Assembly (NCBI GenBank): GCA_024734555.1
Contig: JANPWX010000096.1
Location: 12,765,589 to 12,829,588, forward strand
Length of the DNA: 64,000 bases
Direction of reading: 5' to 3'
From: Trochalopteron elliotii
Taxonomy: Eukaryota > Chordata > Aves > Passeriformes > Leiothrichidae
The notes beneath the pieces are model-generated. The model was not told the DNA's origin and did no database searches. It was given only the letters and a program-made list of their open reading frames with translations. Within the stretch, counting starts at the first letter, position 1; every line of letters starts with the position of its first letter. Both the position numbers and the translations under genes were made by a program. This document shows, piece after piece, positions 42,501 to 54,500 of this stretch.

Positions 42501-45500
42501 TTGCAACAGCCAAAATTGGCAAATAGATTGAGGGAAAGTCAATATTAAATTGTGCCTAAAGCTATTAGTATTTTGTCTTTACACTAAAACTGAAATGAAT
42601 GGAAGTTACAGGTAGAAACTCAAATACAGGGGTACTGTTTGTTTACTGAAGTAATATGTAAAATTACTGGTAACTTCCAAAGTGTGATGGTAATTACAGT
42701 GTAAACTGTTACCATATTTTACAGATAGCTTTCGGAGGTAATTATTTGTACACACAGGTATATACGCGCACGACTCTTTTTAGCTGTACCGTGGAGAAAT
42801 TGAATGTGTTATCTTGTCTGGGCATGCAGGTGAGAAAATCAAAACACTTAATGGGGTGTGTGTATACAGAGGCAGATCCTCAGGCAAATATGAGTATTTC
42901 AGTGGTTTGGGTAAGTGATTTGAAAGAACATAATCCTATGTAATGTGAATATAGCGGGGACTGTTACGTAAGCTTAAACTTGACTACTTTTTCCTGTAGT
43001 TGGATACAGCTTTAGCACATGTAATAGGAATAGCTTATATTTACCTAGTTCTCTCCAAGATGTGTTTGCATAAGATGATAAAAATGTTACACACTGTCCA
43101 AGTGCTTAATTGTAGATTCATGTTGTGACTATGTGTCAGTATGGAAATATGGAAAAATGCTATTTTTATAAACTGTATCTTAAATTTATTTGACTTTTTT
43201 TCTTAATGGAGCCTTTTCCAAATTTACACCGTTTTGAGAGTCAGTATAGACCATTTTTCTCAACAAGACTTGTCCAGAAAGTGCTGGTCTTATTCTAGAG
43301 TAAGTTGGCTAATAAGTGCAAATTTGCTACATGTTATTGGATGTTATTTGCCAAAATCTATAACATTATTTGTCTTTCCCCAGTACTATTTTAAGGGAGT
43401 ATTTTTTACAATTTCTTGGTATGTTTGCAACAAAAGGCTCTTGTTTCTACAAGTGTTTTTACAGTGCAGCAAACCAAAACAAGGAAATACTCCATGTTGG
43501 TGTTGTCTTACCACAGACTTCCAAAGCAGCTCTATCTGAGGAAATGCCACATAGCTGCTCTGGCTTAGAAGGCTTTGAACAGCAGCGGAAATTTAAGAAC
43601 AAGCATGTCAGTGCAAATAAAGGAGTGTGTACTTCTTACCTGTTCTGATTCATATAAGTGTTATCAAATAATTCAGGGCATAGTTTTTGGAAGCACTCTG
43701 CAAATTAATTCTCATCCTCTGGAGGGAGGAGAAGCCTTATTTGTATACAAAGGGATAAAGCCGTGCAGGTTTTCTTCAAGAGTGGAGGAGACATGGCCAC
43801 TCATTCTCAGAACCCTTGGCAGTGATTTCCCTAGAAGATTTCTGTGAGAGGGCACATAATATGCAGAGAGGGTAAAATGAGGGTCTGAAATAGTCACTGT
43901 GCTACTTCAGTTGTCTGCTTGAGGCTCCGAACTGGATGTGTTTGCCCTTGGTGTGTGGTTTTCACCCCTGTTGTTCTGGAAGCTGTTCCTGGGTTTCTGA
44001 GTGGCTAAACCTTCCCTTGTAAGGTGAGTGTACATCTTTGATTTTGAACAGGCTGTGGGTGCTGGTTGCAGCCAGTAGCTTTGACTGAATGCATGGAGGC
44101 AGAAACTGGGCTTGAAGTTGCCATGCTGCAGGGGAGCCTGCAGTCACATGGCCCTGGGCCCCGCAGTGCCGCAGCTTCCCACAGCCAGCGGCATTCCTGG
44201 CCCCGCACGTTCCCCGGCTGCCTCCCCTGCGCCGTGGTGCTGTCAGTGCAGCAGGAGCACTCCTGATATCTGAGCCAGCCACGATCGCTTTCTCAACCTA
44301 TGGATTTGTAATCCATCCCTGTCAGTGGATTATCTGGAGGGCACAGAGGCATGCCCGTGTGAACTGGAGATGAAGTTGATCTGGTGAGATGTCGTGTCTT
44401 CGGCTTGAAAGCCGCCTGACTAAGTGGTACAAAGTTCACCTGGCATTGTCAGTCTGCAAAGCATGTGACAGGGAGTCCAAGCCCTGCATCTAAGGTTTGT
44501 GGGTTTTTTTGTGGGTTTTTTTTGATCAAGTCGTTACTCACTGGAAAAAAGGAAATGTTTTTCCATAAAAAGGTGTATGTGAGTAGAGCCAGTTGTTCTA
44601 GATTCACAGCATTTGAAGAGAGTTATATGGGCAGATGAGTATTGACAAAAATATTTTTATGGTTTGCTTTTTGAAGAAGCAAGCATGAAGTGCATGTAAT
44701 TGCAGTATTTGTCTGTAAGAAAATAAATCCTTATCAACTTCTTTCATGTTTCAAGAGGACAGTATGTCTGGAGACATTAGGGCAGAAGGAAGTAGATTGA
44801 CCAGTTATTCAGGAGTAATGCATGACTAACTGGAGCTGGGAGGCTTCTAGGAAAGCATGGGTAGAACTATAGCAGGCAATTTCTAAGAGATGGATAATCT
44901 CCTTGAAGTTCTCACTACCAATAAAAACTAACTTACGTTTGAAACGTGAAGTAATTTTGGTTTGCATCTAGGATTTTTATAGGTTCCAGAATTCTACAGA
45001 ATTACAGTGAGGATGAATGGTAATTTAATTGGGTGGGTAAATTAGAGAAGAGAAGAGAATTCAACAGTTTGATTCCAAGAGAAAATAAAGCAACCAGTTA
45101 ATTCTCATTAGTCACAAAATCTAGTTCCCTCATTTACACTTTTAAGATAGAATCAATAGATTCTATTGAATAGTACCTATTGTAGTATTCTATTGAATAG
45201 ATTTTATTCTAAAAGTACCCTTTAAATTACAAAAGTCTGTATAGTTGCTGTCTGACTTTGTCCCCTGAAAAATTAATTTGAATTAAATTTTAAAGTTAAT
45301 TTGTCAAAATACTTTAAGTCATTATTAAAATTCCTTCATTTCAGTTCAAGATAATCTGAGGAATTACAGTAAATAAACTGTGACTCCGTAAGTGGGGTCA
45401 ACATTTTTTCACATATAACTTGAGAAATAAGAAGTTGAACTGACAATGTAATGTCCCTTTTAGAAAAAAACCCAGTATATATTTTCTTAAATTATGCTTA

Positions 45501-48500
45501 AGTTGGTATAATATTGGGTAGACTTCTCTTTCCACTTTGCCTGCTGTCAGTGATTAACTATGAAAGTATTGAAGTCAAGCGGCTTATAAAGCTCATTAGC
45601 AATGGTGTTTTTTCAGGTGCTTCTGGAAAACAGGACACCTGTAATACAGCAGAATTCCTTGGGGTAGAGGGCAATGTTTGCTTGGTCAGACAATTTTTAA
45701 GTCTACTAGAATACTTGCCTACTAGAAAGGATTGGTTTTAATAGCCCAGTTCTCTCTTTTGTGAATGTCTTCCCGTGCTTTTGTATAAAAGCAGCATTTG
45801 AAAGCATAGAAATGCAAATCCTGAGATCACTACTGTGGCACAGGGATGCTTGCAGGTGTATCTGGAACTACTGTTACCTTTGTAACTCTTACCATGAGTG
45901 TTGCAGGTGGAAAGCATCACTCTATTACATGTACAAAGTGCCAGTTTCAGTAGATGTTTGGGCAAGCAAGGTGAGAGCCCAGATCACCCCGATCAACAGT
46001 GAGGAACAAATAAATGCATTTGACCCTCTTGAGAATGTTGGATACCCCAGGAGTCACAAGCTTCCCTGGAGATCACTGAGCTTTCATTGTCTCTGGTGCT
46101 TGCAGGGCCACTGAGTGGTCATGACATGTCTTTGCCTGTACCTCCCTGCAAAATAAATGTGTAGGTAAGTGTAGGAGTTTCAGGATTTAAATGAATTGGT
46201 TTAAATGTTGCAAATTTCAACAGGTGAAATTCTAGTTGGATGTAATGGAAAAAGGTATTCCCAGGGAGGATGGTGAAGCCATGGTATAGATTGCTCAAAG
46301 AGGCTGTGACATACCCATGCTTGGAAATTTTTTAAATCTAGTGGGATGAAACCTGGAGCAATCTGATCTGGCAGGAGTTGTCCCAGCTTGGAGTTAGGGG
46401 TTAAAATAGATGATCCCCAAGCATCACTTTCAACCTCAATTATTAGACTATCTACCATTCCACTGTGGAACCTTGGAATGCAGGATGGGGAACTATTTAT
46501 GCAGGCAATCAGTAGAAAGATGGCTGTAGAACTGGGGCAGCCCTGTTTCATGCTGTGCTGTGGGTATCATGAACGCTTGGTGTAATTTTTTATTCCACGC
46601 ATAGTTTGTGGAATCTTTGTTTTTTTAAGAAGGAAAAAGCATCCATACTTCTCAAATCATGCACTGTAACAGCAATGTCTTTCTGGTGTTTATTACAAAA
46701 TGCCAAATCAATTTGTGATGGAAAAGGGAGTGGAGCCACAGGTGGCTTAAGAGGGAAACCCATCTGTGGAGGGGTCAAACAGAGTTCATAACTATATTCA
46801 CTGTGTTGCTTTTATTTTTAATAAAATTTGGTGCTAACAGATCTGCTTCAGCAATAAAACCAAAATTTCAGTAAGGCCAAGAATTCTCATCTGATATGAA
46901 GAGCATTTAAACAAAAAAGGAGGATTATGTAGGAAATGGGAATATGGAAACAACAGAACTCACATTTAATGCTCTGAAACATGCCTCAGAAAACCATTGT
47001 TGTCTTAAGCCAGCTGCAGTATTAATTAATGCAAATACTGACTTAGCAGGGGGTTGCTTGCAGCTTCTTTTCATCTGGCACATGAACTGCCCTGGGTAGT
47101 CCGCTTTCCTGTGCTTACGAAGGGGGGAAAATAATACATCTTTTTTTCCTTCTGCTCATACAGATCCACATCCAGAGAACCGAAGGGTGTGACCACATGA
47201 CCTGTTCACAGTGTAACACTAATTTCTGTTACCGTTGTGGGGAGAGATACCGCCAGCTCCGCTTCTTTGGAGATCACACATCAAACCTCAGTATCTTTGG
47301 ATGCAAATACCGCTACCTCCCCGAGAGACCACATTTAAGGAGATTAGTGAGGGGCTCAGTCTGTGGTGAGTGGATTAATGCTCCTTGTGGAGAGCTGCAC
47401 AGTGAAGTGCTGGGGGGAGAGGGCAATTATAGTTAAATTAAAACTAGTGGTTTAGAGGATTGGATGGGTAACTTGTTTTTCAGTTATTCAAAAGATGGCT
47501 TATTAAGTATGTTGAAATACAAGGCATTTGCCCTCCCTTTTTAGATGGACTGTGTATGATTAAGTATTGTATCCTCTTCTGATAGCTTTCTTCCTAATTT
47601 TTTTAATAATACACAGGCAAATTGGGAGAATGCTGTCAATATGCATGTCACTGGCTGTATTCATTATTCTGAAGGTATATTGGAGAAACGGGTTAGATGA
47701 GGAATCTTATTTAAATTAACTTTGGTGTAAGTCTGTTTGAATAAAGTGCTCTTTGGATTTGAACCTGATCTGAGTTGAAAAACTCAAGATTTTCCCATAT
47801 AAATAGAAGGACCCTATTTTAACTGTTAGCTTTAGTTCACATAAAAGCAGCTTGAAACAAAGTATGACTTAAATATGTTAATTTTGCTCACAAAAGTATG
47901 ACGCCAAAAATGTCTTTTTATTAAACAAAAGTACACTCGGAATTTGCTTTTGAGCCAGGTAGATATGTCTCAACCTATAGATACAAGATCATGAAGTAGA
48001 CCCCTATTTTATGTGGTGTCTTTCATATATGTGAAGTTCAGTCATTGTAGTGAGTTTACAGCCTGTAAGGTGACCTGTAAGGTTACAGGAAATGGATGTG
48101 TTAACTGTCAAAAACTGGGAACCTATCAAGGAAAATAGAACTTTTTGTACTTTGAATTAAGCCATAAAAATTGGAGATGACTTGTAGTTTACATAGGATG
48201 AGGAAATGCTTTGAGCTTGATTGTAAAGGTTAAAGCAAGAGACAGAGCATGTGGAAAAAAGCAGACCTGAGGTGAAAACATTGCTCCTGAGCCAGACATA
48301 TTCCACTAAGAAAACTAGTTGGCTTCCAAGGTAACGTAAGAATTAACACACAAACTCATGGACCTGGTAATAAAAATGCCAGTCTTGCTGCTCTGCATCA
48401 TGGGAGATTCACAAATATGGAATGCTTGTTTTAAACAAGTGACAATGTGTCATCCGCAATGTGACCTCAGGAGCTTGCAAGGCTTTGGTAACCAACTTTG

Positions 48501-51500
48501 AAAGAGGTGATTTAAAGATATAGAAATAACTAGAAAGGAGATGAAAATTGCAAATGATTGGAGATGCCTACTCTGAAACATTTTGTAGAGATGTATTGCA
48601 ACACACAAGAAGATGTAGTCTACGTGAAAGACAGTGCTGGCATTAGAGCACATGAATATAAACCTTCATTAATAAATTTAGGCTTAAACTTCAAGAACGG
48701 TTTCAAAGCACTTAGTACGATTTCAGAAGAGCTTTTAGTAATAGCCACAATGGCAAACAATGTAAACTGTTTTTAAATAGATCTTGTTATATTTGGTGAA
48801 ATTAGTCTCTGCTGTAGCAACAGATTGTACTCTGAGACGTTACCAAGTCAATGCTGCTCATGTGCAGAATCATGGGTAAGCTTATTAGAATCACAGAATA
48901 GTTTGGGCTGAGAGGGACCTTTAAAAGCCACCTGCAATGAGTAGGGAGGGGCATCTTCAACTAAACCAGATTGCTCAGAGCCCAGATCGTTCAGTCTGGC
49001 CTTGGATATTAAAGCTCTATGGTAAATATGTGTATGCTCACATTTACAAGATCACACATAGGGAAGGTATAAGATATTTTTATTTTCATCTCCTATTTGC
49101 AAGTGTACTTGTGGTTTACATTAATTAATAAACCAAGAAAGAGTAGCAAAGCTCAGAGCCTCAGATTACATTTCTCATAGGGTTTTCTGTTAAAAATATC
49201 TTTCTAAAACTCCCTCTGTCACATGATGTGATTCCTCACAAGAATGGTGGTCATCTGAATAGAGACAGAAGTACCTGAACCTGTCAGCACATGTAATAAC
49301 TGCCCACATTTTTACAATAGCTGTAAAATAATATAGTAATTCAGAGTTGACAATAATTCAGAGAATTTTTCGACTGTCATGTCTTATGACTTAAATCTGT
49401 CATCTCTACAGCTCTAGATTTGAATATTGATCCCGATACACTTTATGAATAACTACCAAAGTAGTCCAGAGACCTAACAGAACTCACACATGAAAAGAAA
49501 AAATTAAAATCTTCAGAAATTTGTATCAGATTTGAATTTAAGTATTGAGCTCACAGCTCTTCTTCCATTGCAGTCTATTTTGGCTATGACTTGCATGTGT
49601 GAGCCAGTCTATGTTTTTGTACTTTTTTCCACAGAGGTGCATATTTGGGTTTTCATCTGTTTTTATAAATGCATTATATTGCTGTAAGATTATACCTACT
49701 GACCTTTTTCCTGACATTTTGAAGAAGGCATAATCCCAAACTGTAAAACAGTTTGTTCATGGATTCTGCCGTTTTCAATGCTGGAAATTTGCTAGGATCT
49801 TCTATCTTTGTGGAATAGAATTCAACAGAATTGATCTGTGGCTGTTAATTTGACTTGTATAAAGGTCTGCTTAGTGAGTCTGTCCCCAGCAATGGTCAAT
49901 TAAGAGTAAGATTTCACTCCCTGTTCGTTATTGCTTTAAACACTTTCTTAGTTAAGGTTTGTGTCTGAACCTTTGCTTTATAACCCTCAGTGGATAGTTC
50001 TTCACTAGTTTTAACAGTTCTTAAATTTTGGCATCCACAACATTCTTGGTAGAGGCTCTAGGATTTCACTATGTGTCACGTGGAGAAAGTCCTTTTGTTT
50101 TTTTATTGATTCCTGATAATTTCATTGGCTACTTCTGTTATCATGGTGAGTAACCAATAATAGCTTGCTGGCCTTTTCATATAGTTTTTTATGGACCGTC
50201 CATCAAATTCTACTTTGTCATGACATTGGATTTTTTGTTTTGTATGTTTGTGTTTTATGTGTTGAGCGTAAGCTTACTAGTCTTAATCACTTAAGATCAA
50301 ATTTAAAACCCAGAAATGTTGAATTCCAGTAAGGGATCACGCCAGGGTCAGGGAGGTTCCAGTAGCTAGAACTGTAAATATAAATATGTAAATACTTTAT
50401 CGGGCAAGAGAGGAGCATTATCATCAGTGGGTGTTATTGCAAAAGTCTGGATTTTGGTTCTGTTCTGAAAGTCAGCAGAAGAAGAGATGGTAGCGGGGAT
50501 GCCATTAGAAGCATAGCCTCTACATTTTAGTTACATGTAGTAAGAAACAAAGGTTGGATTTCCTGTAGAAAAATGCCTCTGTTAGTTAAGTAGTGGAAAT
50601 TAAAAGAATGTTATCTTGGCTATCTGTAGGTGACTGGTGAGCTCTTGCTAGATATGTGGGGGTTTTGTATGACTTTTTACTTTATTGCTATGGAGAAGAA
50701 ATACTTTAATAAATGTGATTTTGTAGCCATGGGAAGTGAAGGTTTTTTTGATTGTTTCTAAAATGTGGTTAAGTAGAGTGTGTAGAAAGATTACTTCACA
50801 GCAGGCTGGCCTACTACATGATTTCTGTTGAGAAGCAAGTGCATACAGTCACAAACTGCTCTGCAGTTTAAGGGAGAAGAATTTATGGCAGCATAAATTT
50901 AAACATACTTTTCTTCATAAACCAGCTGTTATGTAAAAGTGATAGTAATCACAGAGAGAAGAAAACCTGAGAACAGAAGTGACCTCTGACATTTCTCTCC
51001 CTTCTTTAGCCAACGTGTCTTTTAGAGAAACTGTCCTGTGACCCAGTACAGTCAAGTGAAATTGGTTTTATTCTTCCATCCCAGCAGACTTAGAGATTTC
51101 ATTCTCATTGTAATTGTTTGGCTGAATTGTCAAAGGCAGAATATTTGGTTATAATTGGAGTCAGTGATGAATTATACAGGAAGGAAGAGCATGTTCAGCT
51201 GTCTGAAGTGTACTGAAGATGCCACTGGAGTACCACCTGGATTCAGTTGATGAATTGTATTCAAAATCAGTTGCTTGGTACTTCATGGATCTGTAACAAG
51301 ACACAACATGTAATGAGGCTATTAAAGCAGATAAATTTTTCTTGCATGGTATAACCAGCATTTCAGATAGGATTTTGAAAGCAGGATGTTTTCAGATCTG
51401 ATGGGTGTTTGCTCCTGTCCCAAGCAGAGCACAAGGTTCGCTTCATGCAAGCATGGCTGAGCCTCACAGAAGGCAGCATGCAATTCTGTGATCCAGCCTT

Positions 51501-54500
51501 CATTAGCAACTTCATATTTTGATGGTCTGACTTGTAAGAAGTTGTCTCTATACACTTGATTAGACTCTTCAAAAACAAATGCAGACTTATATTAGCACTT
51601 ACGTCTGCACAGATATTGCTAGCTTGATTTGTAAGTAGACATTTTTGTGTCTGCTTAAACAATAACGATATTTAGACTTAAAAGATAGAATTTAGTATTT
51701 CTCATATGTTAGTGATTAAATCTGTTTTATAAGACTTTTTCATTAATTTTGTATGTGGCAGAGATTTCTCTAAGGATATATGGGGATTTGGATTTATTAC
51801 CCTAAAACCTGTAACTGAACCCAAAGTTAGGCAGGGGAAAAGTATTCCCTCATGTTCCCTGAAATACTTCATTATTTTGCAGAAAAATGTGGTTCTCTAT
51901 ATCATAAATAAGGCAACCCCTCTGAGACACCTGCAGATACAGTTGTTACACTGCCACAAATGTCTACATCTTTGTGCTGGGGCCACCCAGTAGAGAAATA
52001 GTTTACCATTAATTTCAGTGCAATTGTAAAAAGGTTCTGTTTCAATTGCTTTTTGTTAAGTTACACTTAAAAACTAAAAGCTTTGGACAACAGCAAACTA
52101 GCTGTCATAACCTACTGCTGAGATCACCACATGGGCTAATTACCCAAGATTTTATTCAGCTCTGAGGCAGGTGTTACATATTTGCTCTCCGTGCTCTCAG
52201 TCTCGGAGCTAACAGATGTAGGACAGTTTAGTGCCTGCAGTAAACATCCTTAGTCTCAGTGACATTTCTTGGTATGTCATGATTCCCTCAATGATTAAGA
52301 GCCTCATAATCCTTTTCACTATGACAAACGATGTTTGTCAAACTTGAATTGGATATAAAGTAGTTTTCAATTCTGACATGCAAAACTGAGCATTTTGTAA
52401 TTGTTTCATACAATGCAGATTAAAATTATTGGAGCAAATACTACATACTTACTGCTTTGCCAGTGATTGCTGCTGTTTGTACTCTTCCTGATGGCAACAT
52501 TTGCAAGCCTGGTTCATCTTGTGTTGTTCATTAATTTTAGTTGACAAAGGTAAAGCAATACTAAAGACTTGAATGTGACAGATATACAAGTAGAAAAAAT
52601 ATTTGTTTTGAAATTTGGTCTCTAGAAATAATGCATTGATAACCAAAAGAAGATACGGTCTCATGATGATGAAAAGTCAGTTTATTCTATAAGGTCTTGG
52701 AACTACACAATACTCGTAACTTCATATTCACAGGCAGAGGAAAAGAGACTACTCATGCTTTATTTCAGCTCTGAATGTAAGTAAACGAGTTCTTGAATTA
52801 GCTCAGGAACTGTTCTTTGTGTCTGAAGAGAAGTTATTCCAATTGCAGGCTGGCTTAGCCCTTCCCATAGACTCTGTTTCTGCATACTCAGTCACCAGCT
52901 CAGTGACTTAAATTTTTAGTAATTTTGGTACCAAACATCATAATTTTCTAGAATTCCGGTTACATGGCTATTAATGAAGTAAGGAGTTCATACCTTAAGC
53001 CTGTAATCTTTTACAAGTTTTACTTGAAGTTGCTGAAGGCTTTGATAATGTTTTAAGATACTTTTAATTTCTTATTTTTGGACCTTTTTTGAGGTTTTTC
53101 ATCACTTTACATTCATTCTCTGTCTACACTTGAATAATGCATTTGACAAGTTTTGTATGTATAGAACACAGCTCAGTGGAGTCCTGGGAAGGTATGCCAT
53201 TAGGATGCCTAGCAACTAGAGTAACACAAATATTTGCCAGGTTTTTTTCTTCTAGGAATTAATGTTTCCCACTCACAACACTCCCATGAAATTTAAAAGC
53301 TATCAAAACAGAGCAAGAAATGGACCAGTTAATTCAACTGCTGTAAATATTTCCAAAATACCTCATTTTTCCTTCAGTCTGCTAAAATTAGTGTCTCGGG
53401 TTATGGAAAGGTTTACATCATTATTGAATGAAATAATCCACTTAATGAAATCTGATACATGTGACTTGAGAGTGGAAAGGGCAGGGAAGAGAGGTAACAA
53501 ACTGAATTTTTCTCCCATTCTAGAGGTGATCTTTCAAACACATACCTAACCTAGAGAATTGCAGAATTTCAAGCTCAGACTGCTGGTGTATCAATAAAAA
53601 TGCCTGCCCTCCTGCATTTTCAAACAGCTCAGTTAAGTGATGTCTTTGACCCAACCGCTCAACCAACAGAGGCAGGGAGATCCTTCCACTGAAAGCAATG
53701 CAAGGAAAATAGCTTGGGTTCTGGTTTAGTTTCAAATACACTTTTTTCAGCATGACCCCTGCCTTCACTCTGTGGACTTCTACAGATCATGAACTCATCA
53801 GAAATAAAGAATATGAACATGCTTTATTTGTTCTTGGTCTTCTGCTCTAGCAAGTATGCTGCTCAACATCACTGCCCTACTCATGTAAGAGCCACAAAAT
53901 ATCCTTATAAACGTAGGTCCAGAATAGACTTGGCTGTGGTTTGACTAAGACCTAAATCACAGCTGTAGATGAGCACTTCACTGTAGCCTTTTAAAGCGAG
54001 CAGAAATGTATTTAGAGGTGATGGTCTCATCACCTTGAGCTAACCTAAACTTTCCAAGATGCTACTTTGCTTGGCATCTCTCCAGGCTGGTTGCTGTGCA
54101 GTAGGATTCCAGAGAAGCCACATTATAGCTGCTTTATAGCTGTCACGTTCCTGTTGATGCTTGAGGGATTTCAGAATGGAAACAGAAATAAATGCAAGCT
54201 GTTAATGTATGAAATAAGCTGTGCTCAGAGTTGTGGTGGGTGAAGAGGGCAGAGAGAAATGTGTGTAGGGGGCTGTGTGGTTATAGCTCCTGTGAAATTA
54301 CAAATAGGAATACTATATTGTAAAGGTAAAAAATATTATTTTTAAAATAAAAGATTTACTTTTTTTTATATTGAAATATTTATGAATTGTTGGAAAGGAA
54401 AAAATAAAAATTCATTCTTTGAACTATTTAATGAATTTTGCATTTCAGCTGGAAAACTACTCATTACACCCCTAATATTGGTTCTGGGACTGGCACTGGG

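Larger units (their letters stand above)
39946..47163 (+). other. RNF217 intron 3 (7.2 kb)
   Basis: The donor is GTGAGC and the acceptor CATACAG. It carries two plus-strand CR1 pieces (about 40416-40922 and 46231-46456), a GC- and CpG-richer patch at about 44050-44290, a 79-bp imperfect palindrome at 45138-45216 and otherwise AT-rich DNA. No coding exon was recognised. Confidence 0.93.

Noticed and set aside
49737..49755. CAAACTGT/ACAGTTTG hairpin in intron 4
   Set aside because: Single 8-bp stems with short loops are expected several times in 64 kb by chance.
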